52,820 nucleotides of DNA from NCBI RefSeq assembly GCF_009765375.1, contig NZ_VTOK01000004.1, positions 1-52,820 on the forward strand, given 5' to 3'. Origin of the DNA: Alteribacillus sp. YIM 98480. Lineage in GTDB: Bacteria; Bacillota; Bacilli; Bacillales; Marinococcaceae. Position 1 is the first letter of the stretch. Each line of letters opens with the position of its first letter. Below the pieces are notes generated by a model. That model did not search any database and was not told where the DNA came from. It was given only the letters and a program-made list of their open reading frames with translations. The position numbers and the translations under genes are program-made. Below are positions 17,337-25,216 of this stretch, in pieces.

Positions 17337-18704
17337 TTAATCTTCAGGCTTCGTTCGCCGCATCGCATCGGCAACAAATTCAACATCGGTGCCGACTATG
17401 ATTTGCAAGTCAGTGCTGTTAATTTTCATCACCCCGCGGGCGCCGTTTTGCTTGATTCGTTCTTCATCGATTTTGTCCATATCATTTATTTTCAAACGAA
17501 GACGGGTGACGCAGTTGTCAATGCTATCGATATTTTCATATCCGCCAAGCGCTGCCACGTATTCATTGCCCATCACTTCATATTTGTCGTCACCTTCATT
17601 TGTGTTTGTCAGATCTTCTTCATCTTCACGACCGGGTGTCTTCAGGTCAAGTCCTTTTATTGCTGCATAAAAGACGATATAGTAAACGACAGCAAACACG
17701 ATTCCAATCCCTGCTAATAGCAGTGGTTTCGTTGCGATATTGAAGTTTAGGAAATAGTCAATCGCACCGGCAGAAAACCCAAATCCATGCAGAGTGCCGG
17801 CAAAATAAGTGGCTACCATGGAAGCTGCTGTTAAAGCAGCATGAATGACATACAAGAGCGGAGACAAAAACATAAACGTAAATTCAATTGGTTCGGTAAT
17901 ACCGGTAAGAAATGATGTGAACGCAAGTCCTCCGAGAAGACCAGCCACCTGAGCCCGGCGTTCTGGTTTTGCAGCCACAATCATGGCTAAACATGCAGCC
18001 GGAAGACCAAACATCATAACCGGAAAGAAACCAACCATAAAGGTTCCCGCGGTCGGATCTCCTGCAAAAAAGCGGTCAAGATCTCCCGTTGCTCCTTCAA
18101 ATGATCCAAATTCAAACCAAACGAGACTGTTTAGAACGTGATGAAGTCCAATTGGGATAAGCAAGCGGTTTAAGAAGCCATACGCTCCAACTCCAACTGC
18201 TCCTGCGTCAATAATCCATTGGCCAATACCGTCAATGCCCGCTTGAACAGGAGGCCAGACAAACCCGAAAATCCCTGCCAAAACAACCATCGTAGCAGCC
18301 GTTACTATCGGAACAAAGCGCCTTCCGCCAAAGAAACCAAGCCAGTTTGGAAGTTTCACGGCGTGAAAGCGGTTATATAAAAGCCCCGCAACAACACCAG
18401 ACAGAATACCGCCAAGAAATGCCATATCAATCTCTTCATTAACAGCAGCTGTTCCTTCCTGCAGCACCAAGAAACCTATCGCCCCGGCAAGGCCGGCCGC
18501 CCCATTTCCATCTCGTGACAACCCAACAGCAACACCAATAGCGAAAATAAGCGGTAAATGGTCAAATAAGGCCGATCCTGCTGCTGCCATAAATGGAATA
18601 TTCAAAAAGTCATCTTGTCCTAAACGAAGCAATAATGCCGCAGCAGGCAGGGTAGCGATTGGAAGCATTAATGCTTTACCGATTTTCTGAAAAAAACTTA
18701 GCAT
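17337..18704 (-). CDS. nagE: PTS N-acetylglucosamine-specific EIICB component
   Basis: The 455-residue protein has an EIIC membrane domain (about 1-350; GITEPIEF at 268-275 is the substrate-loop motif) and an EIIB domain (about 375-455) with the phosphorylated cysteine in NCVTRLRLKIN (C398). There is no EIIA domain, as in the B. subtilis NagP protein, so phosphate must come from another EIIA of the glucose type. It imports GlcNAc as GlcNAc-6-phosphate, the NagA substrate. It is transcribed alone from a promoter with a NagR box. Confidence 0.93.
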   Translation of the reverse strand: MLSFFQKIGKALMLPIATLPAAALLLRLGQDDFLNIPFMAAAGSALFDHLPLIFAIGVAVGLSRDGNGAAGLAGAIGFLVLQEGTAAVNEEIDMAFLGGILSGVVAGLLYNRFHAVKLPNWLGFFGGRRFVPIVTAATMVVLAGIFGFVWPPVQAGIDGIGQWIIDAGAVGVGAYGFLNRLLIPIGLHHVLNSLVWFEFGSFEGATGDLDRFFAGDPTAGTFMVGFFPVMMFGLPAACLAMIVAAKPERRAQVAGLLGGLAFTSFLTGITEPIEFTFMFLSPLLYVIHAALTAASMVATYFAGTLHGFGFSAGAIDYFLNFNIATKPLLLAGIGIVFAVVYYIVFYAAIKGLDLKTPGREDEEDLTNTNEGDDKYEVMGNEYVAALGGYENIDSIDNCVTRLRLKINDMDKIDEERIKQNGARGVMKINSTDLQIIVGTDVEFVADAMRRTKPED

Positions 18705-18728
18705 CTGTTTAACCCCCTTAAATAATGA

Positions 18729-18743
18729 ATGTAAACGTTTTGG
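18729..18743 (-). promoter_or_regulatory. Possible cre-like site in the nagE leader
   Basis: ATGTAAACGTTTTGG matches WTGNAANCGNWNNCW except for the last two positions. It lies 25 bp upstream of the nagE start, downstream of the promoter, where a CcpA roadblock would act. The match is imperfect. Confidence 0.4.
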
Positions 18744-18787
18744 GTAAGCGATTACAATAACGTAAAAATAATGCCAATCATATGGGC

Positions 18788-18823
18788 ATTATAGCATCAT
18801 TAAATATAGTTGTCTATACCACT
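18788..18823 (-). promoter_or_regulatory. nagE promoter with overlapping NagR operator
   Basis: Read on the minus strand, AGTGGTATAGACAACT (18823-18808) is the NagR box. TAGACA inside it serves as -35, followed by a 17-bp spacer and a perfect TATAAT (18793-18788). The design equals that in front of nagA. Confidence 0.85.
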
Positions 18824-18969
18824 AGAACACTAAAAATTAAAAAAACCGGTTATAATACTTAAATAAACGGAAATAGATAGTAACTACTCTTTTTATTATG
18901 AAAAGGAATGTTATAATAAACTAGGACGGAAAAAAGAATGTTTCTGTCTATAAAAAGGAATGGCGATTT

Positions 18970-19668
18970 ATGGAGAAAACGTCTGTGCAAGCTGAAATAG
19001 CTAGTTATACTGGTAAGCTTTTAAGAGATAACTTTGGAAAAGGTCCTTCTTCTGTTTATGTTTCGATAAAAAAACCGTTTGTAACGCTTCATTTAAGAGA
19101 TTTCTTGGCCCCAATGGAAAGGGTGCTGGTCTCACAAGGAAAAACGATGAAAGTGGAAGAAACGAGAGATATTCTTATGCAAGAACTTCTTCCGGAAATT
19201 AAAGCAACTTTAAAGGTGACTGCGAATTTAGCGGTGAATGAAATGTATTATGATTGGTCCCTTCAAAACCGCACAGGCATCCTAATTGGAATCATCAATG
19301 AAGATGAGGGCGAAGACGATGCAGCCATATTAGAAGAATATTCCGGAAAAGAAGCCATTCACAATGAAATTGCCCGTGTAAGCAAGCAGGCCGAGAAATT
19401 ACCTGCGTCTCTTGATTCCTGTATGATAAATGACAGAACCCTTATTATTACGAGAGAGGGCATTTTAGTTCGGATTGAGAAAGAATTAATCCGATCTGGC
19501 TTTGAGGAAGAGCTTAAATTAACAAAAAGACATCTAGAAAAAAGGCTTTTGCATGCGAGTAACTTTGAGGCCATTCTCCAAACAAACGTAGCGGACATTT
19601 TCGTGGATTGGGACTTTAAATTAGATAAAAGCTATATCATTATCATATTACAACCAAATAAGCACTAA
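18970..19668 (+). CDS. DUF2294 family protein, duplicated domain
   Basis: The 232 residues contain two related halves. The first (about 1-110) has the strong family segment YTGKLLRDNFGKGPSSVYVS; the second (about 115-230) shows the same order of helices and strands with weaker matches, such as VRIEKELIRSG and VADIFVDWDFKLDKSYI. The first half also contains the equivalent VNEMYYDWSLQNRTGI. The family is labelled Na-translocating or formate-dehydrogenase associated by similarity only; no reaction is known. No signal or membrane segment is seen. It is a single-gene unit ended by a strong terminator. Confidence 0.8.
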   Translation: MEKTSVQAEIASYTGKLLRDNFGKGPSSVYVSIKKPFVTLHLRDFLAPMERVLVSQGKTMKVEETRDILMQELLPEIKATLKVTANLAVNEMYYDWSLQNRTGILIGIINEDEGEDDAAILEEYSGKEAIHNEIARVSKQAEKLPASLDSCMINDRTLIITREGILVRIEKELIRSGFEEELKLTKRHLEKRLLHASNFEAILQTNVADIFVDWDFKLDKSYIIIILQPNKH

Positions 19669-19703
19669 GGTGGTAATGAGTCAGACAATTTGAGCTGAAC
19701 ATA

Positions 19704-19744
19704 AGCCGAAAAGAATGAAGAAAACATTCTTTTCGGCTTTTTTA
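19704..19744 (+). terminator. Intrinsic terminator
   Basis: A perfect 14-bp stem (AGCCGAAAAGAATG with CATTCTTTTCGGCT) around a 7-base loop is followed by TTTTTT. Confidence 0.9.
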
Positions 19745-19749
19745 ATGTG

Positions 19750-19796
19750 AAAAACTACGACTCCGCTATAAGGACTTGGTGGCAAGCGAACTTTTA
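19750..19796. repeat. 'ggacttggcgg' short repeat
   Basis: aaaactacgactccgctata, then aggacttggtggcaagcgaact and a T-rich end, match the copies at 1577, 22182, 26786, 38029 and 42216. It is short, non-coding and of unknown role. Confidence 0.55.
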
Positions 19797-19851
19797 ATTC
19801 TTTTATTTTCCTAAATCGCTCCAAAACATTTGAAAAAGGGGGGAACTCAAC

Positions 19852-20046
19852 TTGAAATTTCTAATTGATCATACGACGATGCAAATACACCGCACCCCCT
19901 ATGCAGGGGATGCCTGCGGTCTAAACACTACGCCTCTTGAAAAAAGGGAAGGATCTCACGATGAGAAATATGTAAATAAATTAGTGGAGGAAAAACAGTA
20001 TAAAAAATGCAGCCATTGTTATGACGAAAAAATCTACCCTTCTTAG
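19852..20046 (+). CDS. Small conserved-looking protein with C-x(n)-CxxC cysteines
   Basis: This 64-residue protein starts at a TTG with AAAGGGGGGAAC nine bases upstream. It begins MKFLIDHTTMQIHR, has a Cys at PYAGDACG and ends KKCSHCYDEK, so three to four cysteines could hold a zinc ion. I recall similar short Bacillaceae proteins with a single N-terminal beta hairpin and a C-terminal CxxC, but know no function. A terminator lies upstream and another downstream, which supports a separate transcript. It is not part of any repeat family in the window. Confidence 0.6.
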   Translation: MKFLIDHTTMQIHRTPYAGDACGLNTTPLEKREGSHDEKYVNKLVEEKQYKKCSHCYDEKIYPS

Positions 20047-20108
20047 GAGAGGTGAATTTTTCGTCCTGGCTTAACAGGTCTATTTACATAAAAAAATAAT
20101 GAGTTCTA

Positions 20109-20157
20109 AAAGGGAGGGGCTGTCCATTATCTATGGAAACAGCCCCTCCCTTTGTTA
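20109..20157 (+). terminator. Strong terminator after the small Cys protein
   Basis: AAGGGAGGGGCTGT pairs with ACAGCCCCTCCCTT (15-bp class stem, 20109-20123 with 20139-20153) and TTGTT follows. It lies in the 372-bp gap before the ROK gene; the rest of that gap holds the repeat below and the ROK leader. Confidence 0.8.
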
Positions 20158-20244
20158 AGGGAAGAAAATATAAATATTTGGCGTTTTTACATGTCTAGCG
20201 CAAGCGCCTACTCACTTGTGAGCAAGGCGCTTGCGCTTTTCTTA
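20158..20244. repeat. Palindromic element, form B with internal deletion
   Basis: It has the left end agaaaatataaatatttggc, the arm GCGCAAGCGCC and the right arm GGCGCTTGCGCTTTTCTTA of form B, but lacks about 70 bp of the centre present at 23872 and 44367. The arms still pair perfectly. Confidence 0.7.
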
Positions 20245-20418
20245 GCATAATAAAACTGTTTTAATATGTTCATTATGCTCTGGGTCCTGTTCATAAATAA
20301 AAGCGGTTAACATAACTTTCGTTTAAGAAATTTTTGTAAGGAGAAATATATGGCGGCTGCATAAAAGGTAAGTATGTTATATTGCTAGTAAAGAAATAGA
20401 TGAAGTGAGGATAAAGGG

Positions 20419-21342
20419 ATGAAAAGACGGGAATTCGATGAGAAAGTACTTCGAATAGGCATTGATTTAGGCGGTACGAAAATTCTTGGCGCGTTGGTGG
20501 ACGATGCCGGAAATGCAGTTGCAACCAGACAGCTTCCCACTTTTGCAAAAGAGAAACATTCGGAAAAAGAGATTTTACAAACGATCAGCACTATCGTTCA
20601 GGACTTACTAATATGGGCAGAAAAAGAAGGTAGGACTCCGGTTGAAATTGGGATTGCTTCTGCCGGAATCATCGATACAAGCACGCGAACCATTCGCTAT
20701 GCTCAAAGCTTAGGCGTGAAAGATTTTCCCATCGGGGAGCAGGTAGAAAAAGCTTTACAAATGCCAGTTCATTTATGCAATGATACGGATGCGGCAGCTA
20801 TGGCAGAATGGCAGAAAAAGAGCAGAAAAAGTGATCGTTTTATGTATGTGTCGGTTGGAACCGGCATCGGTGCCGGCATAGTAAAAGAAGGGAAGATCAT
20901 GCAAGGAGCCGGGGAATTGGGTCACATGACGGTGAATCCAAAGGGCGAAAACTGCACGTGTGGTAATTATGGATGTTTAAAGCATTATGCATCCGGTCCA
21001 GCTATGGAAGAAAAGGTTCGTATGAAGGGCGGTAAATATAGAGAAATGGCGATGCCTGAAATAGTAGAGCTTGCCGAAAAGGGAGATCTGTGGTGCCAGA
21101 ACGTTTTAAAAGAAAGTGCCCAATACCTTGGACTAGCTCTTGTAAACTCGATACATTTGCTCGCTGTAAACGAAATTGTTATTGGTGGAGGGGTTTTACA
21201 AAAAGGGGATTTCTTTTTCAGTCAAGTAGAGGCCTATGTAAAGCGCTTTACTATGCCTTACATGGCAGAGGGAATAACGGTGCAGCCTGCACGGTTTAAA
21301 GCAGAAATAGGAGCGGTCGGTGCAGTTTGTTCAAGGAGATAA
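20419..21342 (+). CDS. ROK family sugar kinase (glucokinase or GlcNAc kinase)
   Basis: The 307 residues carry all ROK landmarks: the phosphate loop GIDLGGTKILGALVD (about 14-28), GIASAGIID, the catalytic Asp in LCNDTDAAA, VSVGTGIGAGIV, and the zinc-binding GHMTVNPKGENCTCGNYGCL. It should phosphorylate glucose or an amino sugar with ATP in the cytoplasm. The nearby nag genes make GlcNAc or glucosamine possible, but a housekeeping glucokinase looks the same by motif. GTGAGGATAAAGGG precedes the ATG; it is a single-gene unit. Confidence 0.88.
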   Translation: MKRREFDEKVLRIGIDLGGTKILGALVDDAGNAVATRQLPTFAKEKHSEKEILQTISTIVQDLLIWAEKEGRTPVEIGIASAGIIDTSTRTIRYAQSLGVKDFPIGEQVEKALQMPVHLCNDTDAAAMAEWQKKSRKSDRFMYVSVGTGIGAGIVKEGKIMQGAGELGHMTVNPKGENCTCGNYGCLKHYASGPAMEEKVRMKGGKYREMAMPEIVELAEKGDLWCQNVLKESAQYLGLALVNSIHLLAVNEIVIGGGVLQKGDFFFSQVEAYVKRFTMPYMAEGITVQPARFKAEIGAVGAVCSRR

Positions 21343-21472
21343 GTCCTACTGCACTGGATTTTACAATAAGCCTGATATACCGGAAAAAGAAAACGCTTTA
21401 TTTTTTGATGGCCATAACAATGTCTTTTGTGTACAATTAAATAGTAACAAATAAGAAAGGGGGAGTTCAGAC

Positions 21473-22108
21473 ATGTCTTCTCTATTGCATGAAAAATTGC
21501 AAGACATTCTCCAGACGTCGATTGATACCCATCAATTCGACCGTGCCGAACAGGCTGTTTCGTACATGAGACAATTGGCCCGTATCGAAGCTTTTATCGC
21601 AGGGGAACCCTTCCAATCCAGTGCTGCGTCTGTCAGTGCTTCCGTACAACAAGATAAAATAGAAAACAGCCCTAAAGATCTGTTATCCCCTGCTGCAGAC
21701 TATGCTTCTATCCAAAATATCAACGACCACCAACGTAAACCGGATAACTTAATGCTGTACTACATAGAAGAGGATAATCTTTTGAAATTCAAAAAACCTC
21801 CTCAAACTTACGCAGTTAGTGTCGAGTTTTTTCGGAAATTTCTAAACAATCTAGAAAGTTGGAAAGGAAAAGACCCATTTTCTTCAAAGACTTTTTATGA
21901 GGCATTTGCAAACGACCTGCAAACATTTACAACTTATCAATCATCGACTCTCCGGCAATTTATAACCTTGCTTTTCCGCTATTGCCATAAGCTTGATGTT
22001 CTAATGAAACCAAGACCTCCTCAACGAAGCAGATATTATGTGAATGACGCATTAAATACAGAAGAAGTAATTGAGGATATAGTAAATCAGAGAATATTGA
22101 CATTATAG
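21473..22108 (+). CDS. Protein of unknown function
   Basis: I do not recognise this 211-residue protein. It has an excellent start (AAGAAAGGGGGAG) and its own terminator. The N-terminal third is helical and charged (DRAEQAVSYMRQLARIEAFI), a low-complexity Ser/Ala stretch lies near 50-75, and the C-terminal half is rich in Phe, Tyr and Lys with FFRKFLNNLESWKGKDPF. No signal peptide, membrane segment or metal motif is visible, so it is probably a cytoplasmic protein. Confidence 0.65.
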   Translation: MSSLLHEKLQDILQTSIDTHQFDRAEQAVSYMRQLARIEAFIAGEPFQSSAASVSASVQQDKIENSPKDLLSPAADYASIQNINDHQRKPDNLMLYYIEEDNLLKFKKPPQTYAVSVEFFRKFLNNLESWKGKDPFSSKTFYEAFANDLQTFTTYQSSTLRQFITLLFRYCHKLDVLMKPRPPQRSRYYVNDALNTEEVIEDIVNQRILTL

Positions 22109-22115
22109 CTAAGAA

Positions 22116-22149
22116 AAGAGCAGTAACAATTGTAACACTGCTCTTTTTT
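22116..22149 (+). terminator. Intrinsic terminator
   Basis: AAGAGCAGT and ACTGCTCTT enclose a 12-base loop and TTTTTG follows. It ends the unknown gene at 21473. Confidence 0.8.
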
Positions 22150-22872
22150 GTACGCTTTTTTTCATACAAAGGGTGAAAGTATAAGCAAAACGACGACTTC
22201 CGCCATAGGACTTGGCGGCAAGCCGAGTTTTCTAAGGAGTGGAGCGAGCCCGTTTTTATTATAGAATATGGGGCCATGCACTCCATATTTAACGAAAATA
22301 AATCACTAAGGAAGAAATAGGCATACCTTTCATGAATAAATGCGTAAGAAGATGAAACATATGAACCAAATGAATAACGTCGGACTGCTTTTTAAAAGGA
22401 ATGGATCATTCTCATTGATAAATGCACAAAAATAAAAGGGGAACCAAAGCGGGGAAAAAATGAACAATAACCTGATTCAGCCGAATAACTGAGCACCTTT
22501 CGAGAGTGCATCCATGCTCTAGTCGATCCTAAAAGAAATAGGGGAAAAGTTCTATTATTTATTAGACTTTTCTATCAATCATTACAGTTGCGTAACAAAA
22601 GCAGGTAATCTATTGATAGCAGACAAAACCCGACATATAATTTGATGGTGCAAACGGTTGGAAAATCTTGCATAAACAACAATGTTGAAAAAATATACGG
22701 AGGTGTATGGTTCGCCTTTCTCCGCAAAACCTATCCTGTATGAAAAAATAGATGAACAAAAATTTTTAGATTGATCGCTCAGTCAAAATCTGAGAATACT
22801 ATCATTCTATCATTACGATGCAGCATTCTAGCCACCTAAGAGAAACAACAGGAAGAGGCGATACAGACAATC
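22150..22872. other. Long gene-free leader upstream of the NlpC/P60 gene
   Basis: This is about 720 bp without a convincing gene. It contains a 'ggacttggcgg' repeat (22182-22233), an imperfect hairpin AATATGG...CCATATT (22266-22292), another at AGAGTGCATCCATGCTCT (22504-22521), and a 14-codon ORF at 22709 right behind GGAGGTGT. GGGGAACCAAAG at 22439 recalls the c-di-AMP riboswitch core, but the other conserved blocks are missing. No clear promoter was found. Confidence 0.5.
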
Positions 22873-23814
22873 ATGAAAAAATATTTGTTATCTACAGCAC
22901 TTGCTGCAGCGGTTCTTTTTACTCCAGCCGCGGCTGATGCCGCCCTGGGTGATCAAACGTTAAAACAAGGAATGCATCACGCGGACGTGACTGAACTACA
23001 GCAATGGCTGAAAGGCGAAGGGTTCTTGCATGGATCCATTGATGGAATATTTGGTCCTGTTACAGCAAAAGCCGTTCGTTCGTATCAAAACAGCACAGGC
23101 ATTGGCGCAGATGGAATTGCCGGACCTCAAACATTTCGTTCGATGGGGATAGAAACAAGTTCTGTTAACGCGAGTGCATCTGCCCCGAACCAAGCTGCCT
23201 TTTCACGAACGCTTCGTCAAGGAGCACGTGGAAACGATGTTCGTCAGCTGCAGCAGACTCTTAAAAGAAAAGGACATCACAGCGGAAGCATTGACGGTGC
23301 ATTTGGACCAGTCACGGCAAGTTCCGTTCGCTCATTTCAGCGTTCGGCCGGTATTGGTGCGGACGGAATAGCTGGTCCGCAAACGTTTTCCGCATTAAGC
23401 AGCGGGAACGTAAAATCATCGACAAGCAGCCAAACCACGTCCAATTCGTCTGCTGGCTTTACGGACAAGCTGGTATCAAACGCACGCAATTACATAGGGT
23501 CCCCGTATGTATGGGGCGGCACGTCTCCAAGCGGGTTTGACTGCAGCGGGTATTTACAGTATGTATTTAACAAAGCAGGAAAAAGCATCCCCCGCACGGT
23601 AGCATCTATTTACAAGGCAAGCTCCAAAGTATCGAATCCAAGTGTTGGAGATCTTGTGTTTTTTGAAACGTACACTAGTGGTCCTTCTCATGCTGGAATC
23701 TATCTTGGCGGAGGACAATTTATTCACGCGGGCAGCTCTACAGGAGTGACAATTGCAAACATGTCTTCTTCCTATTGGAAGCAGCGTTACCTTGGCGCAG
23801 GTCGTCTTAGCTAA
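22873..23814 (+). CDS. Secreted NlpC/P60 peptidoglycan hydrolase with two PG-binding domains
   Basis: This 313-residue secreted protein starts with a signal peptide (about 1-23, ending near PAAADA). Two peptidoglycan_binding_1 repeats follow (about 27-90 and 113-176, each with the core GSIDGxFGPVTA and IGADGIAGPQTF), then a Ser/Thr linker, then an NlpC/P60 endopeptidase domain (about 195-313). The catalytic Cys is in GFDCSGYLQY and the His in SHAGIYLGG, with a second polar residue in QFIHAGSS. It cuts stem peptides of cell wall muropeptides, as in LytF or CwlS. The ribosome site GGAAGAGG is rather far from the ATG. Confidence 0.92.
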   Translation: MKKYLLSTALAAAVLFTPAAADAALGDQTLKQGMHHADVTELQQWLKGEGFLHGSIDGIFGPVTAKAVRSYQNSTGIGADGIAGPQTFRSMGIETSSVNASASAPNQAAFSRTLRQGARGNDVRQLQQTLKRKGHHSGSIDGAFGPVTASSVRSFQRSAGIGADGIAGPQTFSALSSGNVKSSTSSQTTSNSSAGFTDKLVSNARNYIGSPYVWGGTSPSGFDCSGYLQYVFNKAGKSIPRTVASIYKASSKVSNPSVGDLVFFETYTSGPSHAGIYLGGGQFIHAGSSTGVTIANMSSSYWKQRYLGAGRLS

Positions 23815-23832
23815 CGAAAAATATACATTCCA

Positions 23833-23870
23833 AGCGGTCCTTATTAATCATTAGGGACTGCTTTTCTTTT
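23833..23870 (+). terminator. Terminator of the NlpC/P60 gene
   Basis: AGCGGTCC pairs with GGGACTGCT (one G-U) around 13 bases and is followed by TTTCTTTT. Confidence 0.75.
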
Positions 23871-23871
23871 A

Positions 23872-24033
23872 TAAAGGTAAGAAATGATAAATAGTTGACG
23901 TTTTACATGTCTAGCGCAAGCGCCTACTCGCTCGAGATTCCTTCGGTTCGTCAATGGAAAGCAAAGATCAGCTTTCCATATGCCGCCCCTCCAGGACTTG
24001 TCGCTCGTGAGCAAGGCGCTTGCGCTCTTCTTA
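23872..24033. repeat. Palindromic element, form B (complete copy 1)
   Basis: It is nearly identical to 44367-44528 over about 160 bp: left end aaaggtaagaaat, arm GCGCAAGCGCCTACTCGCTCG, internal arms GCAAAGATCAGCTTTCC, right arm CGAGCGACAAG read in reverse, and the end GGCGCTTGCGC. An ORF runs through it but is an accident of the repeat. Confidence 0.8.
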
Positions 24034-24149
24034 ACTTTAAAAGGTTTAAATTTTCTAATTTTCTTTATTGCAGGAAAAAATTAGGTTTTTTATTTCCTAT
24101 TTTAGGAAAACATAAAACTATGAACCTGGGAAAAAGGAGAGAAACTGCG

Positions 24150-24608
24150 GTGACAATAGATACGAAAAGAAAATTAATTATTGTTGGAAGTTTTTTAATG
24201 GGATTTGGCACATTAGGCGCTTTAGACGGTATTATTTTTCATCAGCTTCTTCAATGGCACAGTGTCGTGATGGAAACGAGCCGGCAAGGACAAATTGTAA
24301 GTGACGGTTTGTTTCATTTAGCCGTGACCATAACATTAATTGTCGGCGGCATCGTATTATGGCTTGGCGGAAAGCCAACCGATATTTCAAAAGGCATTCG
24401 CCTATTATCTTGTTTCTTTTTGATAGGCGGAGGGATGTTTAATGTGATAGAAGGAATCATTAATCACCATCTCCTTCAAATACATAGGGTTAAACCAGGA
24501 GACCCGAATGCCCTCATGTATGATTTAGCCTTTTTGGCGAGCGGAATTTTCTTATTTGTAATAGGCTATATTATTCGGCGAAACACGAGGTCCAAATATG
24601 CGGTATAG
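24150..24608 (+). CDS. DUF2243 family membrane protein
   Basis: This 152-residue protein has four membrane segments and the family pattern GFGTLGALDGIIFHQLLQWH near the N terminus and VIEGIINHHLLQIHRVKPG after the third segment. These paired histidines suggest heme or copper handling. In Bacillaceae such proteins often lie near cytochrome oxidase assembly genes, but none is present here. AAAAAGGAGAG lies nine bases before the GTG; an in-frame ATG at 24120 has a poorer site. It overlaps the next gene by 11 bp. Confidence 0.82.
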   Translation: MTIDTKRKLIIVGSFLMGFGTLGALDGIIFHQLLQWHSVVMETSRQGQIVSDGLFHLAVTITLIVGGIVLWLGGKPTDISKGIRLLSCFFLIGGGMFNVIEGIINHHLLQIHRVKPGDPNALMYDLAFLASGIFLFVIGYIIRRNTRSKYAV

Positions 24609-25038
24609 AATCATCAGTGCTATTGTCATTTTTTCGTTCGTTTCTGTGATGGTGTATTTACATCATGAAAACAGTCACTATGCTGGGGCTGATGACCATT
24701 CTCATGAAGCGGTAGAAGTTCCAGAAGGAGAAGCAGTGCCTGCAATCGACGGAGAGCTGAGACAAGATGATAGAAACCATTGGCTTCTCATCTTAGAGGT
24801 AGACAACTTTTCTTTCACTCCGGAAAAAGCAGGGTCAGAAAAAGGCAGCTTTCAAGAAGGACATGCTCACTTATATGTTAATGGTGAAAAAAAGGGCCGC
24901 ATTTATAGTACGTATCATGATGCAGGCAAGTTAGAGACGGGAGACGTCGTACAAGTCTTTCTAACGACAAATCACCATAAAATGCTGCAGCGTAATGGGC
25001 AAGATATTTTCTATGAAGAAAGAATAGAAAAAGAGTAA
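24598..25038 (+). CDS. Secreted or membrane-anchored His-rich protein
   Basis: A hydrophobic N-terminal anchor (about 5-22) is followed by a His-rich stretch HHENSHYAGADDHSHE and a domain of about 95 residues with WLLILEVDNFSFTP, GHAHLYVNGEKKGRIYST and LTTNHHKML. The pattern of spaced His and a beta-rich body resembles small extracytoplasmic copper-binding folds, though I cannot name the family. GAGG lies in the end of the DUF2243 gene, with which it overlaps by 11 bp, so the two are translated together and probably work together outside or in the membrane. Confidence 0.75.
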   Translation: MRYRIISAIVIFSFVSVMVYLHHENSHYAGADDHSHEAVEVPEGEAVPAIDGELRQDDRNHWLLILEVDNFSFTPEKAGSEKGSFQEGHAHLYVNGEKKGRIYSTYHDAGKLETGDVVQVFLTTNHHKMLQRNGQDIFYEERIEKE

Positions 25039-25216
25039 CTGATTTATCATCATGCTCTCTAAAACTTTCCTCATAAACTTTCCAATGAAGGCACATTTTG
25101 GTGTTCACATATGCTATAATTCCTAATAGTTTATTTGATTTTTGTCAATCTCCGTCGAAAGAACCTATTATATGAGGAGAAAATGACTAGGGAATATAAA
25201 AACCTGGAGGAAGAGC

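Noticed and set aside
22410-22540. c-di-AMP (ydaO) riboswitch before the NlpC/P60 gene
   Set aside because: Only GGGGAACCAAAG and GCCGAAT resemble the consensus; the conserved GTCAGCTAACCTC-type block and the GGGTGAATC-type block were not found in the right order.
23895-24149. Long N-terminal extension of the DUF2243 protein
   Set aside because: The extension translates the form B repeat and the same peptide appears at 44390. GTG 24150 has a proper ribosome site.
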